A DNA stretch of 64,000 bases. It comes from Codonopsis lanceolata (lineage: Eukaryota > Streptophyta > Magnoliopsida > Asterales > Campanulaceae). Location of the stretch: positions 80,286,295 to 80,350,294 of the forward strand of contig CM028378.1 of NCBI GenBank assembly GCA_013146195.2. The letters run 5' to 3'. The number at the start of each line of letters is the position of its first letter. Within the stretch, counting starts at the first letter, position 1. This document shows, one piece after another, positions 23,906 to 36,816 of the stretch. The position numbers and the translations under genes were made by a program. The notes under the pieces were generated by a model. That model worked only from the letters and a program-made list of their open reading frames with translations, was not told the origin of the DNA and did no database searches.

Positions 23906-24328
23906 CTACGAAAAGAGAAAAAATGAAAAAGAGGAAAGTTGTTTTCATAAATATTTTATCTAATAAAAGTCGAAAGTTTCAATCAGTAAAATGAACACAT
24001 AATTCTATTCCAAAATGAACACATAATTCTATTTCAAAATGAACACATAATTCTATTTCAATTTAAGCATCCAACAATTTAGAAACTTAAGATCATGACT
24101 ATATGCATAACAGTTATGAGCAGCATCTATTTCCTAAAGGTATTAAAACCTAGAGTACAGTGGATGCATATACCTGTTTTGTGCCTTGGATGATTTAATT
24201 TGACATAGAAAAGAAGTATACATATGCAGTCTAATTTGTAGTCTTTTGATTAACAGGCTACCCCTATGGACATTCATTTGTAGTCTCTTTCCCCCTTCAT
24301 GTGCTCCTTGATTAGCCGGGTATATCAT

Positions 24329-24463
24329 GAGAAGAAAACCCTTATGTGAAGTTATCGGTTTTTGTATGATATACAACTGGCTAAGCCATTTTAAGATCAT
24401 CTTTGACGTTACATTTTACATTTGGAAAATTTGTAGTCTTCTGATTGGCATAAGGAGTAATGG
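24329..24463 (+). repeat. Direct repeat, copy 1 (about 135 bp)
   Basis: gagaagaaaacccttatgtg ... gtagtcttctgattgg.at recurs at 24975-25109 with only a few differences. The sequence has no clear coding content. Confidence 0.85.
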
Positions 24464-24974
24464 ATGGTGGTTAAAGCTATCAAAGAGTCATTTTGAAATA
24501 CAGGACATTATATTTTTTTTTGGTTTTTCCATGGTTACTCCTAATTGTCGTACGGGTTGCGGTTTAACATTATCGGTAAATATCTCTTGCACATTCATGA
24601 TCCAAGGAGTATTTAATTCATTTTTTACTCACATATTTTTGTGATTTTTAATTGCTTGATTTTTATCTGCAGATATTAATTATTTTGCATTTCAACTTCC
24701 TGCGTGAACCTTCACGCCTACTGCCACTCCTTCCTCTTCCTTCAACCGTAAGCTCTTTCTTCGCCTCTATTCTGTTGATTTTCTCTTCTTTATTCCTCAT
24801 TGGTGATTATCTATTTAACTCACGTTTTCTTTGTTCTGTTGTCAACCTCCAATGGGCATGTCCTACACCATCCCAATGAAAGGAGCCTGAATGGAGTTGT
24901 AGACATGCAGTTGAGTTAGATAACCAAGGGATACCACAAAGTGACCCAATCCCAATGTTGATCTTTTATTAATT

Positions 24975-25109
24975 GAGAAGAAAACCCTTATGTGAAGTTA
25001 TTGGTTTTTGTATGATATACAACTGGCTAAGCCATTTTAAGATCATCTTTGACATTACATTTTACATTTGGAAAATTTGTAGTCTTCTGATTGGGATGAG
25101 TAGTAATGA
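24975..25109 (+). repeat. Direct repeat, copy 2 (about 135 bp)
   Basis: Partner of 24329-24463, with about 510 bases between the copies. The surrounding 23.9-26.7 kb is AT-rich with no gene I can support. Short phrases such as atgtagattttggtatgtt (near 25460 and 25630) also recur. Confidence 0.85.
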
Positions 25110-26715
25110 CCCAATCCCAATGTTGATCTGTAATTAATTGAGATCAATTATTTTCAGTGAAGTGGAGAAGTGACTAAGGAGTAGATTTAGCCTGGCTTCT
25201 GATTTTCTTAATTCCAGTATGATTTTGCCTTTTCTTCTTTTTGTGGTTTTCAGATGCTTTGAGCAATCCAGCTAATAATTTTGGTGGCAGAAAATAAGAA
25301 ACAACTGGAAGCACATGACTAATCATAGATTTCCTAGGCCCTGATTCTTTTATGTTAAGTGAAAGTTCTCATACTTCATTCTTCTTCCACATTAATGATT
25401 TGTCCCACATTAATACCCTTTTTTTTTTTTTTTTTACTTTAGTTAGTATGTATGAAATATGTAGATTTTGGTATGTTTAAGGGGAAACTGCAGGTATCTG
25501 GTATTTACTAAAAACTTTTAGCTGGTGCTCGATTATAGAATAATGAATATTTTGAAGTAGATGAATTAGTTTGTAGGTTGCATAGGCTCAAGAGATTACT
25601 TAATTATTAGTTTCATAGAATAATGAATATGTAGATTTTGGTATGTTAATGCATGGAATCACCAGGTGAGAAAAGAAACCAGAAGGGTTAACTGGCTTCT
25701 ATGCTTTCCCCCACAATCCCATCTCTTCAGTTATTTATTATTCCTTTGTGGGTCAATTATTTATTTACTTTTTGCACTGCCAAAGTATCATTTTCTGAAT
25801 CTTGATCAAATTCTCAAGTATCTCCATTTTCAGCCCACATGTTTGAACTCGGTGCCATTTATGACATGAAAGTAGGGAGAATCATCTTTATGCATTTAAG
25901 TTAGCCTGGCTTCTGATTTTCTTAATTCTGTGGCAGAAGAAAACCCAAGAAGAATTTCTCATTAATCCCTGTAATTATTTTTCCTATTTTTTTTAATCAA
26001 AAGGGTATTTGTATATTACTTAATTCCTCCATGTTTAAAATAAATAAATAAATAAAATGCACGTGAAAGAAGATACTTTTTATCCAACTCCTTTTCAAGT
26101 TATTAGTCCAAGGAGAGTTTTTAACAATCTGCTTTAGCATTTTATTTTGGTTTTTACTTATCCATTACCAATTATTACATCAATCAAACACATATTTGGA
26201 AAAAAATAAGTTGTCAAGCCATGCTACTTTCCTAATATTTATTTACATAATTTTTTAATTCAAAAAATATCAAACGTTAGTTATTTAACATCCACAAGAA
26301 AAACATAAATACTTTTTTTTAAATATATGTTTAATCAATATAATTTTGGGTTGTTGTTTCGTCATTCAGTTTGATCCAATGACGAAAAAGTATAACCACG
26401 TAAAATTGGAAAAGGATAGATACCAAGAATATTATGATAATAATGAAAATTTGAAAAAGTGGGATAAGCCTACCAGTTTATTGCTACCAGCCATACAATA
26501 GAAACTCAAAATAAGTTGAACCAGGGTTCTAAAAACAATATGATCATAATTTTTCTCTACTGTTTTTCCCCTATGATTTTTTGATTGCGTGTCATTTAAG
26601 AATCTTTCAATTTAAAAAAGAAAAAGAAAAATAGGATTATAATTTTGATTGTCTTGTTTAATGTTTTAAAACAAATTATCCTTTTTTATATTTATACAGC
26701 AACAAGTTTCACTAC

Positions 26716-28373
26716 ATGGATCAACCTCCACCTCATAGAAAAGGAAAAGAACCAGCACCACCATCGCCACCATCTCTACAAGATGTAGGATTACTAGGAT
26801 TATTTTGAGCATGTTGTGTTAAACTAATTGAACCTACATAGAGGCTTCATATCATGTTTATTTTGGTTCAACTATCATGTCGATTATAAAATACCAAAAT
26901 AGATCAATTTAATTAATTACATGGTTTTCATGATTCTATGTTCTGATTAGTTTTTATTATTCTCTACATATGTTTTGTTTGGTTGTCACCTAACTCACCC
27001 AACCATATACACACATGTTGAATAGATTACAATGCCAAAATAATTATTATGTCATACTTTTATGCTACGTAATTTGGTTTGTTACAAGGATTTTCAGGAT
27101 TTTATGTTATGATTAACTTTTTTATGTTTTGTTTAGTTGTCACCAAAGTCACCCAACCATATGCACACATGTTGAACAAATTACAATTATATTATTTATT
27201 TAGTTACCTTAATTGCTCTAGGACAATGATTATGAATTGGCCATGCGATTGAGTCGAAAGAGAGCCCAGAAAATGTTCCCCCCCTTCTTTGAATATGGAG
27301 TTAGGAGAAAGCTCATCTTCTATAATTCACGAACCCAATCGTAATACTTCTGCATTTCAAAGGACGTATATCGTGCCAATACGTGCGGCACCAGTGGTAG
27401 GCGTGGGATTCGGCCGATAGTGAACCACATTCAAACATTGTTATCTCTCCCGAGACGGACATTAGCACAAAGGAGGCGGCGATGCGTGAACAACAACAAC
27501 ATCGTCCTACTATTATGTAACTTAATTTTTCTTTCTCACCTTTTTAATTCAAATAAACATACCTTAAAAGATTTTAATTCAACCTTTTAAATGTAGGACT
27601 CCTATACTAGAAGAACCTTTTACAACTGAAGAAGAACATTCAAACATTGTTATCTCTCCTTCGAGACGGACATTAGCACAAAGGAGACAACGAGTGTGTG
27701 AACAACAACAACATCGTCCTACTATTATGTAACTTAATTTTTCTTTTTCTCCTTTTTAATTCAAATAAACATAACTTAAAAGATTTTAATTCAACCTTTT
27801 AAATGTAGGACACCTATACTAGAAGAACCTTTTACAACTGAAGAAGAACATTCAAACATTGTTATCTCTCCTTGAGAGTGGGACATTAGCACAAAGGAGA
27901 CGACGAGTGCGTGAACAACAACAACATCGTCCTACTATTATGTAACTTAAATTTTCTTTCTCTCCTTTTTAATTCAAATAAACATACCTTAAAAGATTTT
28001 AATTCAACCTTTTAAATGTAGAACACCTATACTAGAAGAACCTTTTACAAATGAAGAAGAACATTCAAACATTGTTATCTCTCATTCGAGACGGACATTA
28101 GCACAAAGGAGACGACGAGTGCGTGAACAACAACAACATCGTCCTACTATTATGTAACTTAATTTTTCTTTCTCTCCTTTTTAATTCAAATAAACATACC
28201 TTAAAAGATTTTAATTCAACCTTTTAAATGTAGGACACCTATACTAGAAGAACCTTTTACAACTGAAGAAGAACATGGTCGTATAAGTGAGTTTGAAGAC
28301 GAACAACAAGACCAAATAGGTGGCTTTGAGGATGATGCGTTTCCTGTACCCGTCATTGATAATCGACGACTGC
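26716..28373 (+). pseudogene. Helitron RepHel N-terminal exons with an amplified exon
   Basis: An ATG at 26716 opens MDQPPPHRKGKEPAPPSPPS. About 480 bases on, NDYELAMRLSRKRAQKMF (near 27226) follows an intron-like stretch that itself contains a ~100-bp direct duplication (about 26925-27030 and 27090-27190). Then come repeated exons starting TPILEEPFTTEEEHSN and ending EQQQHRPTI, and a last one continuing as GRISEFEDEQQDQIGGFEDD and PVPVIDNRR. That last block leads straight into the RepHel N-terminal domain resumed at 31025. The tail of the acidic segment is the usual lead-in to the LGRMN...C motif of plant Helitron proteins. Confidence 0.6.
27427..28290 (+). repeat. Tandem exon-intron array (~212-bp unit) inside the Helitron gene
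   Basis: Unit borders recur at 27597, 27809, 28022 and 28234. Each unit has an AG acceptor (aaatgtag), a 132-base exon, a donor (attat|gtaact) and a ~80-base intron. The exon is a multiple of three and, spliced to the next copy, stays in frame. Exons 27597-27728 and 28022-28153 are 132 bases; the one at 27809-27941 has one extra base. A partial copy ends at 27516 and a partial copy starts at 28234. Confidence 0.85.
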
Positions 28374-31019
28374 TGTGGCACCCCGACCCGGATTCCAATG
28401 CGAAACCCCAAGTCGGACCGCCCAAATATACACAAGTAAGCATGCGCAAGTAGGATTATAAAATTCATGTGGTGCAACATCGCATACAAACAACAACTCG
28501 GCTACACTTGGCCGGAAAATAATCTTAAAATAAATAAGTCATCGGCGACGTTACAGCCGGAACCCAACAACTACTCCTACAATTAAAACACATGCATACT
28601 ATAACCTCGATGGCCGCAACATGCCGGAGAAACAACAACAATAATATTTTAAAAGAGTGTTAAGCGGAAGAAACTGTAGTGAACCAATACTATATAAACA
28701 AGCTCGACATAAGAGTCGGCATACAAAAACTTTTAAGTATCACGTCATACTACAACAAAAACCCCAAAGACAAGTCTAAGTGACTTGCTTCCCAACGTCC
28801 TTGCCAAAACAAAAGTCTAGCTACAAATCCCAAAAGAACAACCTTCTAGCTCGCAATCAACCAAACGCTGGTATGGCGAATCTAACGTAAACCGTCTCCT
28901 TGGCTCGGATCTAAGGAAAACAAAGCAAGCAAATAGGGTAAGTCGAAAGACTTAGTAAGTTACTAAAAATGCATGTTCATATCATAGCATTGCATTTATC
29001 ACAATTATGGTACATGATTGTCATATAGCACTTAGCACATTATTCACGTAAGTGCGTAAAATAAATCATACAAGTAGGATATGATATAGTCACGGCCGCT
29101 TCGTAGCTCCTGCAATAAACTTTATTATACTGGATCGTGCCACATCGATGCTCTGTGACTACATCGACTTTTATCGAGAACCTACTCGATTTAGATAGCA
29201 GACCAATGGCGCACGTATTGATACGGCAAGGGCTACTTCCCATTGCGGCCAACAATGGAGGTGTGTGTGAGGTCCCAGGTGCGGCGATCCATAGCGAGCA
29301 CGAATCTCACAATTCGTGAAGGCGATGCATCGTCCCACCCTGACGTAATAAACAAACCAAATAATGCCAGCTGGACTCAATGTGATGCACAAGTAGGTAT
29401 TTACTCGTCATAAACCAATTAAGGATCGAATTCGACAAGAGCGAACTCATCCGACCAAGTAGGTTATTAATCTCTACCATAAATCATGTCAAGGCAATTA
29501 ATTGCTCAAAACCAATCATACATAACAACTTGTTGCAAACAATTAGGCTAAGCTCATATTTGAGTAAACCCAATCAAACGGTGTCCAAACTTCGTAGGGA
29601 TTGAAATTAGGGTTCAACATGTTCAAATCTTCCCTAGAGTCGACTCCGTTGAGTCTTTACTCTAAATTCCCAATTTTGGAGAAATTGAAGTTGTGCTTCA
29701 TAACCCAACCTAGGCCATTTCTAAGTTCAACAAGGTTATAAATTCACCAAGGCATTGCAATGTGATTCATATTCATCATAGGGTTCAATTCATAGGATAG
29801 AACACATAACAACATAACAACATATCATGTAGGCTTAAATTAGGGCATTCTCATATAGCACTCCTTCAAGCAACACATATAATACATGTTTCTAACATGT
29901 TCATAATCTTAAATAGGCAAGATGAAAGAGTATTACAACCTTTAATAAGCACAAAATCCTCCTATACATGCTCCTACAAGTTCATACTTTCAAAATACAA
30001 GAAGAAGGCATGGGAAGCATATATGTGTCCTCATTGACCTCATACATCATAAGCTTTGTTTCCTTAGGGTCAATGAGAACTATAACAAAGAATAAAAGAA
30101 GTAACTTACTTGTATTCTACACCCAAGAAAGCAAAGAAGAAAACTAGTCGGTTGAATGTGATCTACTCTTCAAGTTCTACACTTCTTATGGAGGTGGCTT
30201 GAGCAAATAAGTGAAGGATCATGGAGAACCAAGAAGAAAGCTTCAAGAAGCCATGGGAGAGTCTTGGAGAAGAGAAATCTCGTTTTTGGAGAGTGAGGGA
30301 GAGAAATGAGGGTCAAAATCTGCAGATGTGGTGTATATTGGTTTAAAAACTGAGTGAGACAAGTGTCATGACATTGTGGTCTCTTTAAATCTGATTTTGG
30401 TAGCTTAATTGATCACTAAAGCTCTCTTAATCCACTCTTAAACCTTGTTAAAGATGTTAGCACATAAGTAAGGAGGGTTAGGGAGGTTTAGGTGGGGTTT
30501 AGAAAAGGTTTTGGATAGGGGTTTAGGAGCAAAAATCGTAAAGCGGACAAAATAGAAACAGACTCGGGGGACCTTGCCGCATGGTCCCCCTATACCACTA
30601 CGACCGCATCCTCCAGGATGCACACACACAATTTTCTACCTACCTTGCGGGGGCAAGGTCATTCCACCTGCGAGGGCATGCCGGCGAGCCCGACTCCAAA
30701 ATGGCTCAAAACTCAACCTAAAAGACCCCCAAACACTAAGCCAAATCAAGGGGGTTTCAAACCCCAACAAAAATGAGTTTAAAGCCCATCACAAGCACCC
30801 TCAAACAACACCCGAGCAACTCAAACGAAGGAGGGAAAGAAGGAGAACTAAACAATCAATCGAACCGGCGATTCAACAAGCATGCATACATGATTCTAAA
30901 CATGTTAAGAGCTTCATGAATGACTTATGAATGATTCTAAATCATATATAGACTAAGTAAACATGCTCACAAGCAATATGAATGCATGAACACAAGCAAC
31001 GAATGGCTAAGGTGCCACA
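28374..31019 (-). mobile_element. Solo LTR (2,646 bp), inverted relative of the 7.4-kb LTR
   Basis: On the plus strand it begins tgtggcaccccgacccgg and ends aaggtgccaca. Flanks are actgc (28369-28373) and agtgc (31020-31024), a 5-bp duplication with one change. Removing it rejoins the Helitron reading frame. Read on the minus strand it shares ordered phrases with 7454-10515 (cgatgcatcgcc, ccgcaatgggaagtagccc-like, gcaggagctacg), so it is the same family but not a recent copy. No internal genes are present. Confidence 0.8.
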
Positions 31020-31024
31020 AGTGC

Positions 31025-33047
31025 TGGATGAAAGTCGCCATTCCCTTGGGAGAATGAACATCATTTGTGATCGTAAGCGTGCCTTTGGATCGATGAGAGA
31101 TTGGTTCGTTCTTCTAGGTCTAATCCCAAATTTGGAGCGTGTTGCAATCAAGGAAAATCAACCTACCCCAACTTCGGATCCACCTACTCTCTTCGTAACA
31201 TTATACGAAGGTTGTGACAACCAATCTAAATCATTTTGCGGCACATTCGGCAAAGATAATGCAAAGAAATGCTTTACAAGTCTTGGATGTACAATAGATC
31301 GCGGTGTCTAATAGGGAGGGGTCCTTATAGCTTCACTATCATGGTGAATTGTGACATCGTAATGGTGCATTATTACCACGCAGATCCCATTGTATGCTCG
31401 GACTTTTATATATACGACCGTGCGCTTGATAAACAAAGCAATTAAATGGCGTTAGAATCCTACATTAGATCGAGAACTCTTGGCCCTCATACAAGAATGT
31501 TTGTTACAAAACAATCCATTTGTATCTAAATTTCGTCAAGCACACAAAATATTACAACAACAAAACCAAGATGAATCTAATCAAGATTTACCGGCGTGTT
31601 TGCAGATAATCCGAGAACTAATCGACGACGTTATAATTCTCCCGATAGATGAGATTGCGAAGTAATATTGCCCGGTGATGGTACTGAAAAGAGGGAATCA
31701 AAAGATATTGTTGTATATCTCGGAGAGACCGAGGGTTGATGCGGATTAGTGAATGTCATCCCAGCATACGCACCATTGCATTATGTTTTATTGTTTCCAT
31801 TTGGGAGCTAGGTTCGAACCGTCAATAATGCATTGGGATGTGGGTAAAGATGCTCAAGCACTAACCAAGAAACCGACTCACAATGATGGATTACTATAGT
31901 TATCATTTATTCCAACGAACTTCGAGTATTCAACCATTTTGAGAGCCCAAAAGTTGTTTCAGGAATATTTGGTGGATGTTTGGCCAGGCACGCGAGCAAA
32001 ACCGCCTTTACTACATTAGAAAAAACCAAGTTGAGTTTATTCGTGTTGAACCGTATAAAGACCTCCAAGAAATCCATGATCAAGAGGGAGATCAAATTGG
32101 CGAAGATATATTCTTCCTTCTTCTTTCTTGGTGGACCGAGGCACATGTATGAAATTTTTCAAGATTCTATGGCTATCACTCACATTGTCCTGTTACACCT
32201 TATATTTTCTTAACCATGATAGCCAACCCAACGTGACCTGAAATTAATGATGCTCTACTCCCTAATCAAACTGCTACTCATCGACCAGATTTGGTTGCTC
32301 GAGTTTTTGAATTAAAGAGAAAACAATTGATGAAAACGGTAAAAGAAAAGAGGGTGTTCGGACGAATAGAAGCATATGTTTTCACGATTGAGTTTCAAAA
32401 ACGGGGATTGCCTCATATGCATGCTCTATTTTTTCTCGCAGAACCGGATAAGATGAAAACACCCTAACAAGTTGATAGGGTGGTCTCGGCTGATCCGATC
32501 GATAAGCACCGCACTTTTCTAATACGCTAAGAGATGCATGATACATGGACCATGTGGGCCGAGAAACCCACGTGCACAATGTATGGACAATAATTTTTGC
32601 AAGAAACGATACCCAAAACTATGGGCCGAAACTACTTCTATTGATGTTGACGGCTACCCAATCTATCGTCGACACAACAATGACTTGGTATTGATGGCGA
32701 AGGGGAGACAACTTGATAATAGAGATGTCGTACCATATAATCCTTATCTAACAGAGATGTTTAACTGTCATATTAATGTGGAGGTCTGTGCTGGAATGAG
32801 ATGTGTCAAGTAAATTAATAAGTACATCTACAAAGGACATGATAGAACTACAATGGTTTTAGGGAGGGGTGATGAGATAAAACAATATCTTGATGCAAGG
32901 TATATTGGACCACCGGAAGCTGCATGGCGGTTATTTGGCAACACTTTACATGAAGAATGTCCTAATGTTATTCGATTGAATCTCCATCTTCCTAGAGAAC
33001 ATAATGTTTTGTATGATTCAAGACAGTCACGAGATCAGATTGGTCAA
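31025..33047 (+). pseudogene. Helitron-like N domain and HUH Rep domain, decayed
   Basis: After the LTR the frame resumes: DESRHSLGRMNIICDRK, then SKSFCGTFGKDNAKKCFTSL, FYIYDRALDK and LLQNNPFVSKFRQAHKI, which are the ordered blocks of the Helitron-like N domain. The Rep domain follows. IEFQKRGLPHMHALFFLAEP carries the HUH metal motif (H-M-H, 32416-32424), and MIHGPCGPRNPRAQCM, YPIYRRHNND, NPYLTEMFNCHINVE and KYIYKGHD come next. Just before KYIYKGHD a TAA (near 32813) stands where family members have the first of two Tyr residues spaced by four. At least four stops or frameshifts precede it. The gene is cut at 33047 by another LTR, before the helicase domain. Confidence 0.8.
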
Positions 33048-34230
33048 TGATCGATGTCTTATTTTAAATTTATTTCCTTGCAAGTGGACAAGACTATTGT
33101 AGAACAGCTTGGGAAGCAAGGGTCGAACCACAGAGATTTGGATTTGATTATAGTAAATTTAACTAATCTATTACAATAAAACAATTAATAACTAATGGGG
33201 TTTTTTGGTTTTTATAAATTAAATTAACTAGAAAGCAATAAAATAATCTAACTAACAAAACATATAAATATGAGATAAATCAAAGATTTGTAAATCGCCT
33301 AGGAATTAAGATTCACTTGTATCTATTCTATTGTTTAATTCAAAATAATTATCATTCAATTTCTTGGGTTCGTTCACAAAAGATAGATATAGACTGTTGA
33401 ACAATTGGTTCAGCCTCCATTCCCGCAAAATTCATCCATTCTATATCCTAAGCACAAGAACATGTAATCTAGCTGTCACCTAGATTATGTATGAACATGG
33501 TCCTAACTTATCACTCTCGTGCATCGATAGGTCCAATTTATTGTGATGGTGAGCCAGTGTACGACATATGCACATTGGTCATGCAGTTATCCGCACCTCT
33601 AGGCCTTTATTATTTGCGATTACAATCATTTGTTCAAAGCAAAATAATAGAGGGATTGATAAACATCACAATCAACAAGAATTAAATGAATAAGAATTAA
33701 TATAAAACAATAGTTTCGATACAAGTTACCTCCAATTCCTAGATTATGGAGTTAGCTCTCCATAATTGAAAATACAAAACCTTGAACCATTCTTGGAGAA
33801 TCTTTCTTCATAGACAAAGAAAAATAATACAGAACTTCTCTCTCATTTTTTTCCTAACTAAAGGGATCTATTTATACCTAATTAATCCTACAACAAGGAG
33901 GAAAAGGAGATACATTATAATTAAAACACTAAAAAGAATTCAACTAGGACTTTCACGTTTCCCAAGGAAATTATAACACAAAGTGGGCGGCTGAATTTTT
34001 ATGCTGGAAATCTGATTTTCAGCTTTTTCCTTCAAGTTTCCAGCTTTTGCAGTTTGGTCCCTGAAGTTCTTCAATTCAGCATAAAATGCCTATATTTTGC
34101 ACAATTGTTCCAAAAGTCCCTGAAACTATAAAACAACACTAAAACACATATTAGACAACAAAAACCTCGAGAAATAGCATAATTTAAGCCGGAATAATAC
34201 CCAATAACTGCATATAAAATACAGTCATCA
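33048..34230 (-). mobile_element. LTR of an Athila/Ogre-like Ty3 retrotransposon
   Basis: On the minus strand it starts TGATGACTGTATTTTATATG and ends CATCGATCA, giving TGAT...ATCA ends. Just outside its minus-strand start is a polypurine-like AAGTTTGGGGGTATT (34231-34250), so this is the 3' LTR of an element whose body lies to the right. A TATA box on the minus strand supports the orientation. The left flank gtcaa (33043-33047) is Helitron sequence; the matching right flank is not found. The lineage is judged from the PPT and LTR start only. Confidence 0.55.
33866..33879 (-). promoter_or_regulatory. Putative LTR TATA box
   Basis: Minus-strand GGTATAAATAGATC lies about 350 bases inside the minus-strand start of the LTR, a typical place for the core promoter. 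Confidence 0.5.
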
Positions 34231-36048
34231 AATACCCCCAAACTTAAACTTTTGCTCGTCCTCGAGTAAAATAAAAAACTAAACTAAACTAAATTAAATA
34301 AAAAAAAATTTCTTTCACAAGTCAAAGCATCGGCATGGTACCACATAATGCCTCAAGGAATGATAAATAACAACACATAGCCCCAAGTCTAGGCTTTCAC
34401 TCAATCATTATCAATATCACTTGTACATCTCCATGTGTGTGTGTGAACCATTAATTGACTATCTCCAAACTTAGAAAGTTTTATCAAGCTAAGTACAACA
34501 TTCATTCCCAAAATATTTCAATAAAAGCGTGTGCATCACAAAACATGTACATACCATCAATACCCGGTTAACAACACGAAGAGAGATCATGCTAGAATTC
34601 AAATGCTTATACATCCATCCCATGCACTAACTATGTATGAAATACAATGCTCTCAAGTCCCAATTACTTATAATAGCTGAGATTATGCAAATACGGTGAG
34701 CTATATGAAGATGTGTATATAATTCAAAACATGGGTCAAATCAACTATACTTGCAAACCATGTCAACTAACACAATCAAATGTGGCAACTAGATCAATAG
34801 GACTTTATTAAGCTTGTAATGTAAGGCCAAGGTGAGGGGTAACAATAAAAGGATAAGAAATTTCAAAATGAGAGAGTAAGAATATTTCCCTTTTTCCCAT
34901 ACAAAGCACTCACTTTCCTTCAACAACTCCCAAACTTGAACTTTGGGGTTGAAGAAGGTATCATCATCATCATAAAGATTTTCTTCCCAATGATCATTTT
35001 CTTTGCTTTCTTTTTTTTTTTTTTTTTCTATTCATTCTTTTTTTTTTCTTTTGAAGGGCATGTGCAATTTTGATTTTCGCACCCTTTTTCATTTTTTTTT
35101 TCAATACAAGAACTCATTGGGGCTATTTATTATTACATCAACCAACATGTAGACAACATTCCCAACCCAATCCTACTCTCTCAAAGGGTAGGCAAAAGTG
35201 TATAGGCTAAATGGTTAAGTTAATGTGGGTAATAGAAACGATGTCGAATGGGGGTCGATGTGTGCTTAGCACACGCCATTCTTTTTAATAAAGCTCAAAG
35301 GGGACACTAGGGATTAATATAAAATAGGGATGGTGAGATAAAAAGGCTCAAACGTTCCAAAGATGGCCTAAATCATATCCTAACTGCCACAATGTTCATG
35401 CTTCGTTTTCACAGAAATTCAACAAAGTTTCAAATCATTCCCTAACTCGAAGTTTTAAAAACGAGCTCCACAAGTATTTCACATAAGCATTCGCTAGAAA
35501 AGAGGTAGGGAAAATCAAGACTTAAATGCACTCACGGTTCGAAAGTGTGCTTGAGATATATTAGCAAAAGAAGTCTAACAAATCTAACTTAGCATGCAAT
35601 CAACCCTAAGTCGCAAATATAATGCAACAATCATGTAATGACAATTTGTTTAAAATGTTCAAGAATGATCACAAAATAGCAAGGTCCAAAGGAATGCAAT
35701 GTGCACTATAAACTCAATAAAAATATCCAAATTCTTTAATAAATCAAGTCATGGTATTTTTGTGCTAAAAATTTTGGAGATATAAAGTTCCATCAACTAG
35801 ACCAAGCTAAGGCTCGTAGACAAGTATACATGCATCGCTATTAACAAACATATTATCATTGGCGGAAGTAACCACACCAAAATTAAAGACTCGGAAATTT
35901 TTGAAAATTTTCTAATTTTTTTTTTACTAAACTAAACTAACTACTAAAAGAAAATAAAAATTAAATTAACTAAAAAGTAACAAAAGCTCTTCTAAAAAAA
36001 TCATTATTTAGATGTAAGAATTTCACATCAAAAAAAATAAATAAATAA

Positions 36049-36094
<46 letters not shown>

Positions 36095-36716
36095 TCATCA
36101 TCATTTAGGCGCAAGGCAATTCCCACCCCCAAACTTAAATTTCACATTGTCCTCAATGTGAATCAAATATAGACAAGAGGAAAAAGAAATGTCATCAAAT
36201 CAGAGACAAACCAAGCATGGAATCTCATTTTTCAAATAGGGACATATTGCCCCACCCCACAAGTATACCATACCAATTATCACATATTTTCAATAATCAA
36301 ATTATTCGAATTTCTCGCCTAAACAAGTTTGCACTATACCTTGACCAATTTGAGTTCACTTCTAGATACCGATGAACGATTTGACAATCGAAATTGCACA
36401 TACCTGGTCACAACAACAATTTCTCCAACAAAATAATTGTGCAATCCATCTCCCAACATCAATTTCTAAAAGTTGAAAATTTAATTTGATTGGAACAACA
36501 TTCCCAAGAAAACACTAATGCAAATTTTTTTTTTTTTTTAATGAAAATCAACTTCTTAGAATGTTACTTAGTATACCAATTAATTGCAACATGGAACACG
36601 AGGATTACCAAAATATGGCAAATTAATCAAAAATTCTCACAATTGCATACTACTCAACATCCTTCTTTGAAAGCATATTTTCCAAACAATTTCTCAATTT
36701 GCAAAGAAAAAATATC
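34231..36716 (-). mobile_element. Non-coding 3' internal region of the Athila/Ogre-like element
   Basis: AT-rich sequence without coding regions, starting with the PPT-like tract next to the LTR. A second tract, cacccccaaacttaaatt (near 36126), repeats that theme. It contains T-rich runs near 35010-35100 and an (AT)n tract. It ends at the assembly gap. Assignment to the element is by adjacency. Confidence 0.35.
36053..36092. repeat. (AAAT)n/(AT)n microsatellite
   Basis: aaat repeats pass into an AT run, followed by a short atc run. Confidence 0.9.
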
Positions 36717-36816
36717 NNNNNNNNNNNNNNNNNNNNNNNNNNNNNNNNNNNNNNNNNNNNNNNNNNNNNNNNNNNNNNNNNNNNNNNNNNNNNNNNNNNN
36801 NNNNNNNNNNNNNNNN
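36717..36816. other. Assembly gap of 100 N
   Basis: Exactly 100 undetermined bases, the common placeholder for a gap of unknown length. Order and distance across it are not proven. Confidence 0.99.

Larger units (their letters stand above)
26700..33047 (+). mobile_element. Decayed Helitron, interrupted by two LTR insertions
   Basis: Plus-strand pieces of a plant RepHel protein run from about 26.7 kb to 33.05 kb: Met/Pro-rich start, repeated N-terminal exons, Helitron-like N domain, and HUH Rep domain. A solo LTR (28374-31019) and the LTR of a second retroelement (from 33048) break the gene. The helicase part and the CTRR/hairpin 3' end are not seen, nor is a clear TC 5' end, so the element borders are unknown. 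Many stops and frameshifts show it is long dead. Confidence 0.7.

Noticed and set aside
26700..26730. cactacatgg as a CACTA terminus
   Set aside because: It lacks the following aagaaa pattern and subterminal repeats, and it lies next to the Helitron start codon.
27427..28234. CRISPR-like array at the ~212-bp repeats
   Set aside because: The whole unit repeats without unique spacers, and it contains exon and intron signals in plant DNA.
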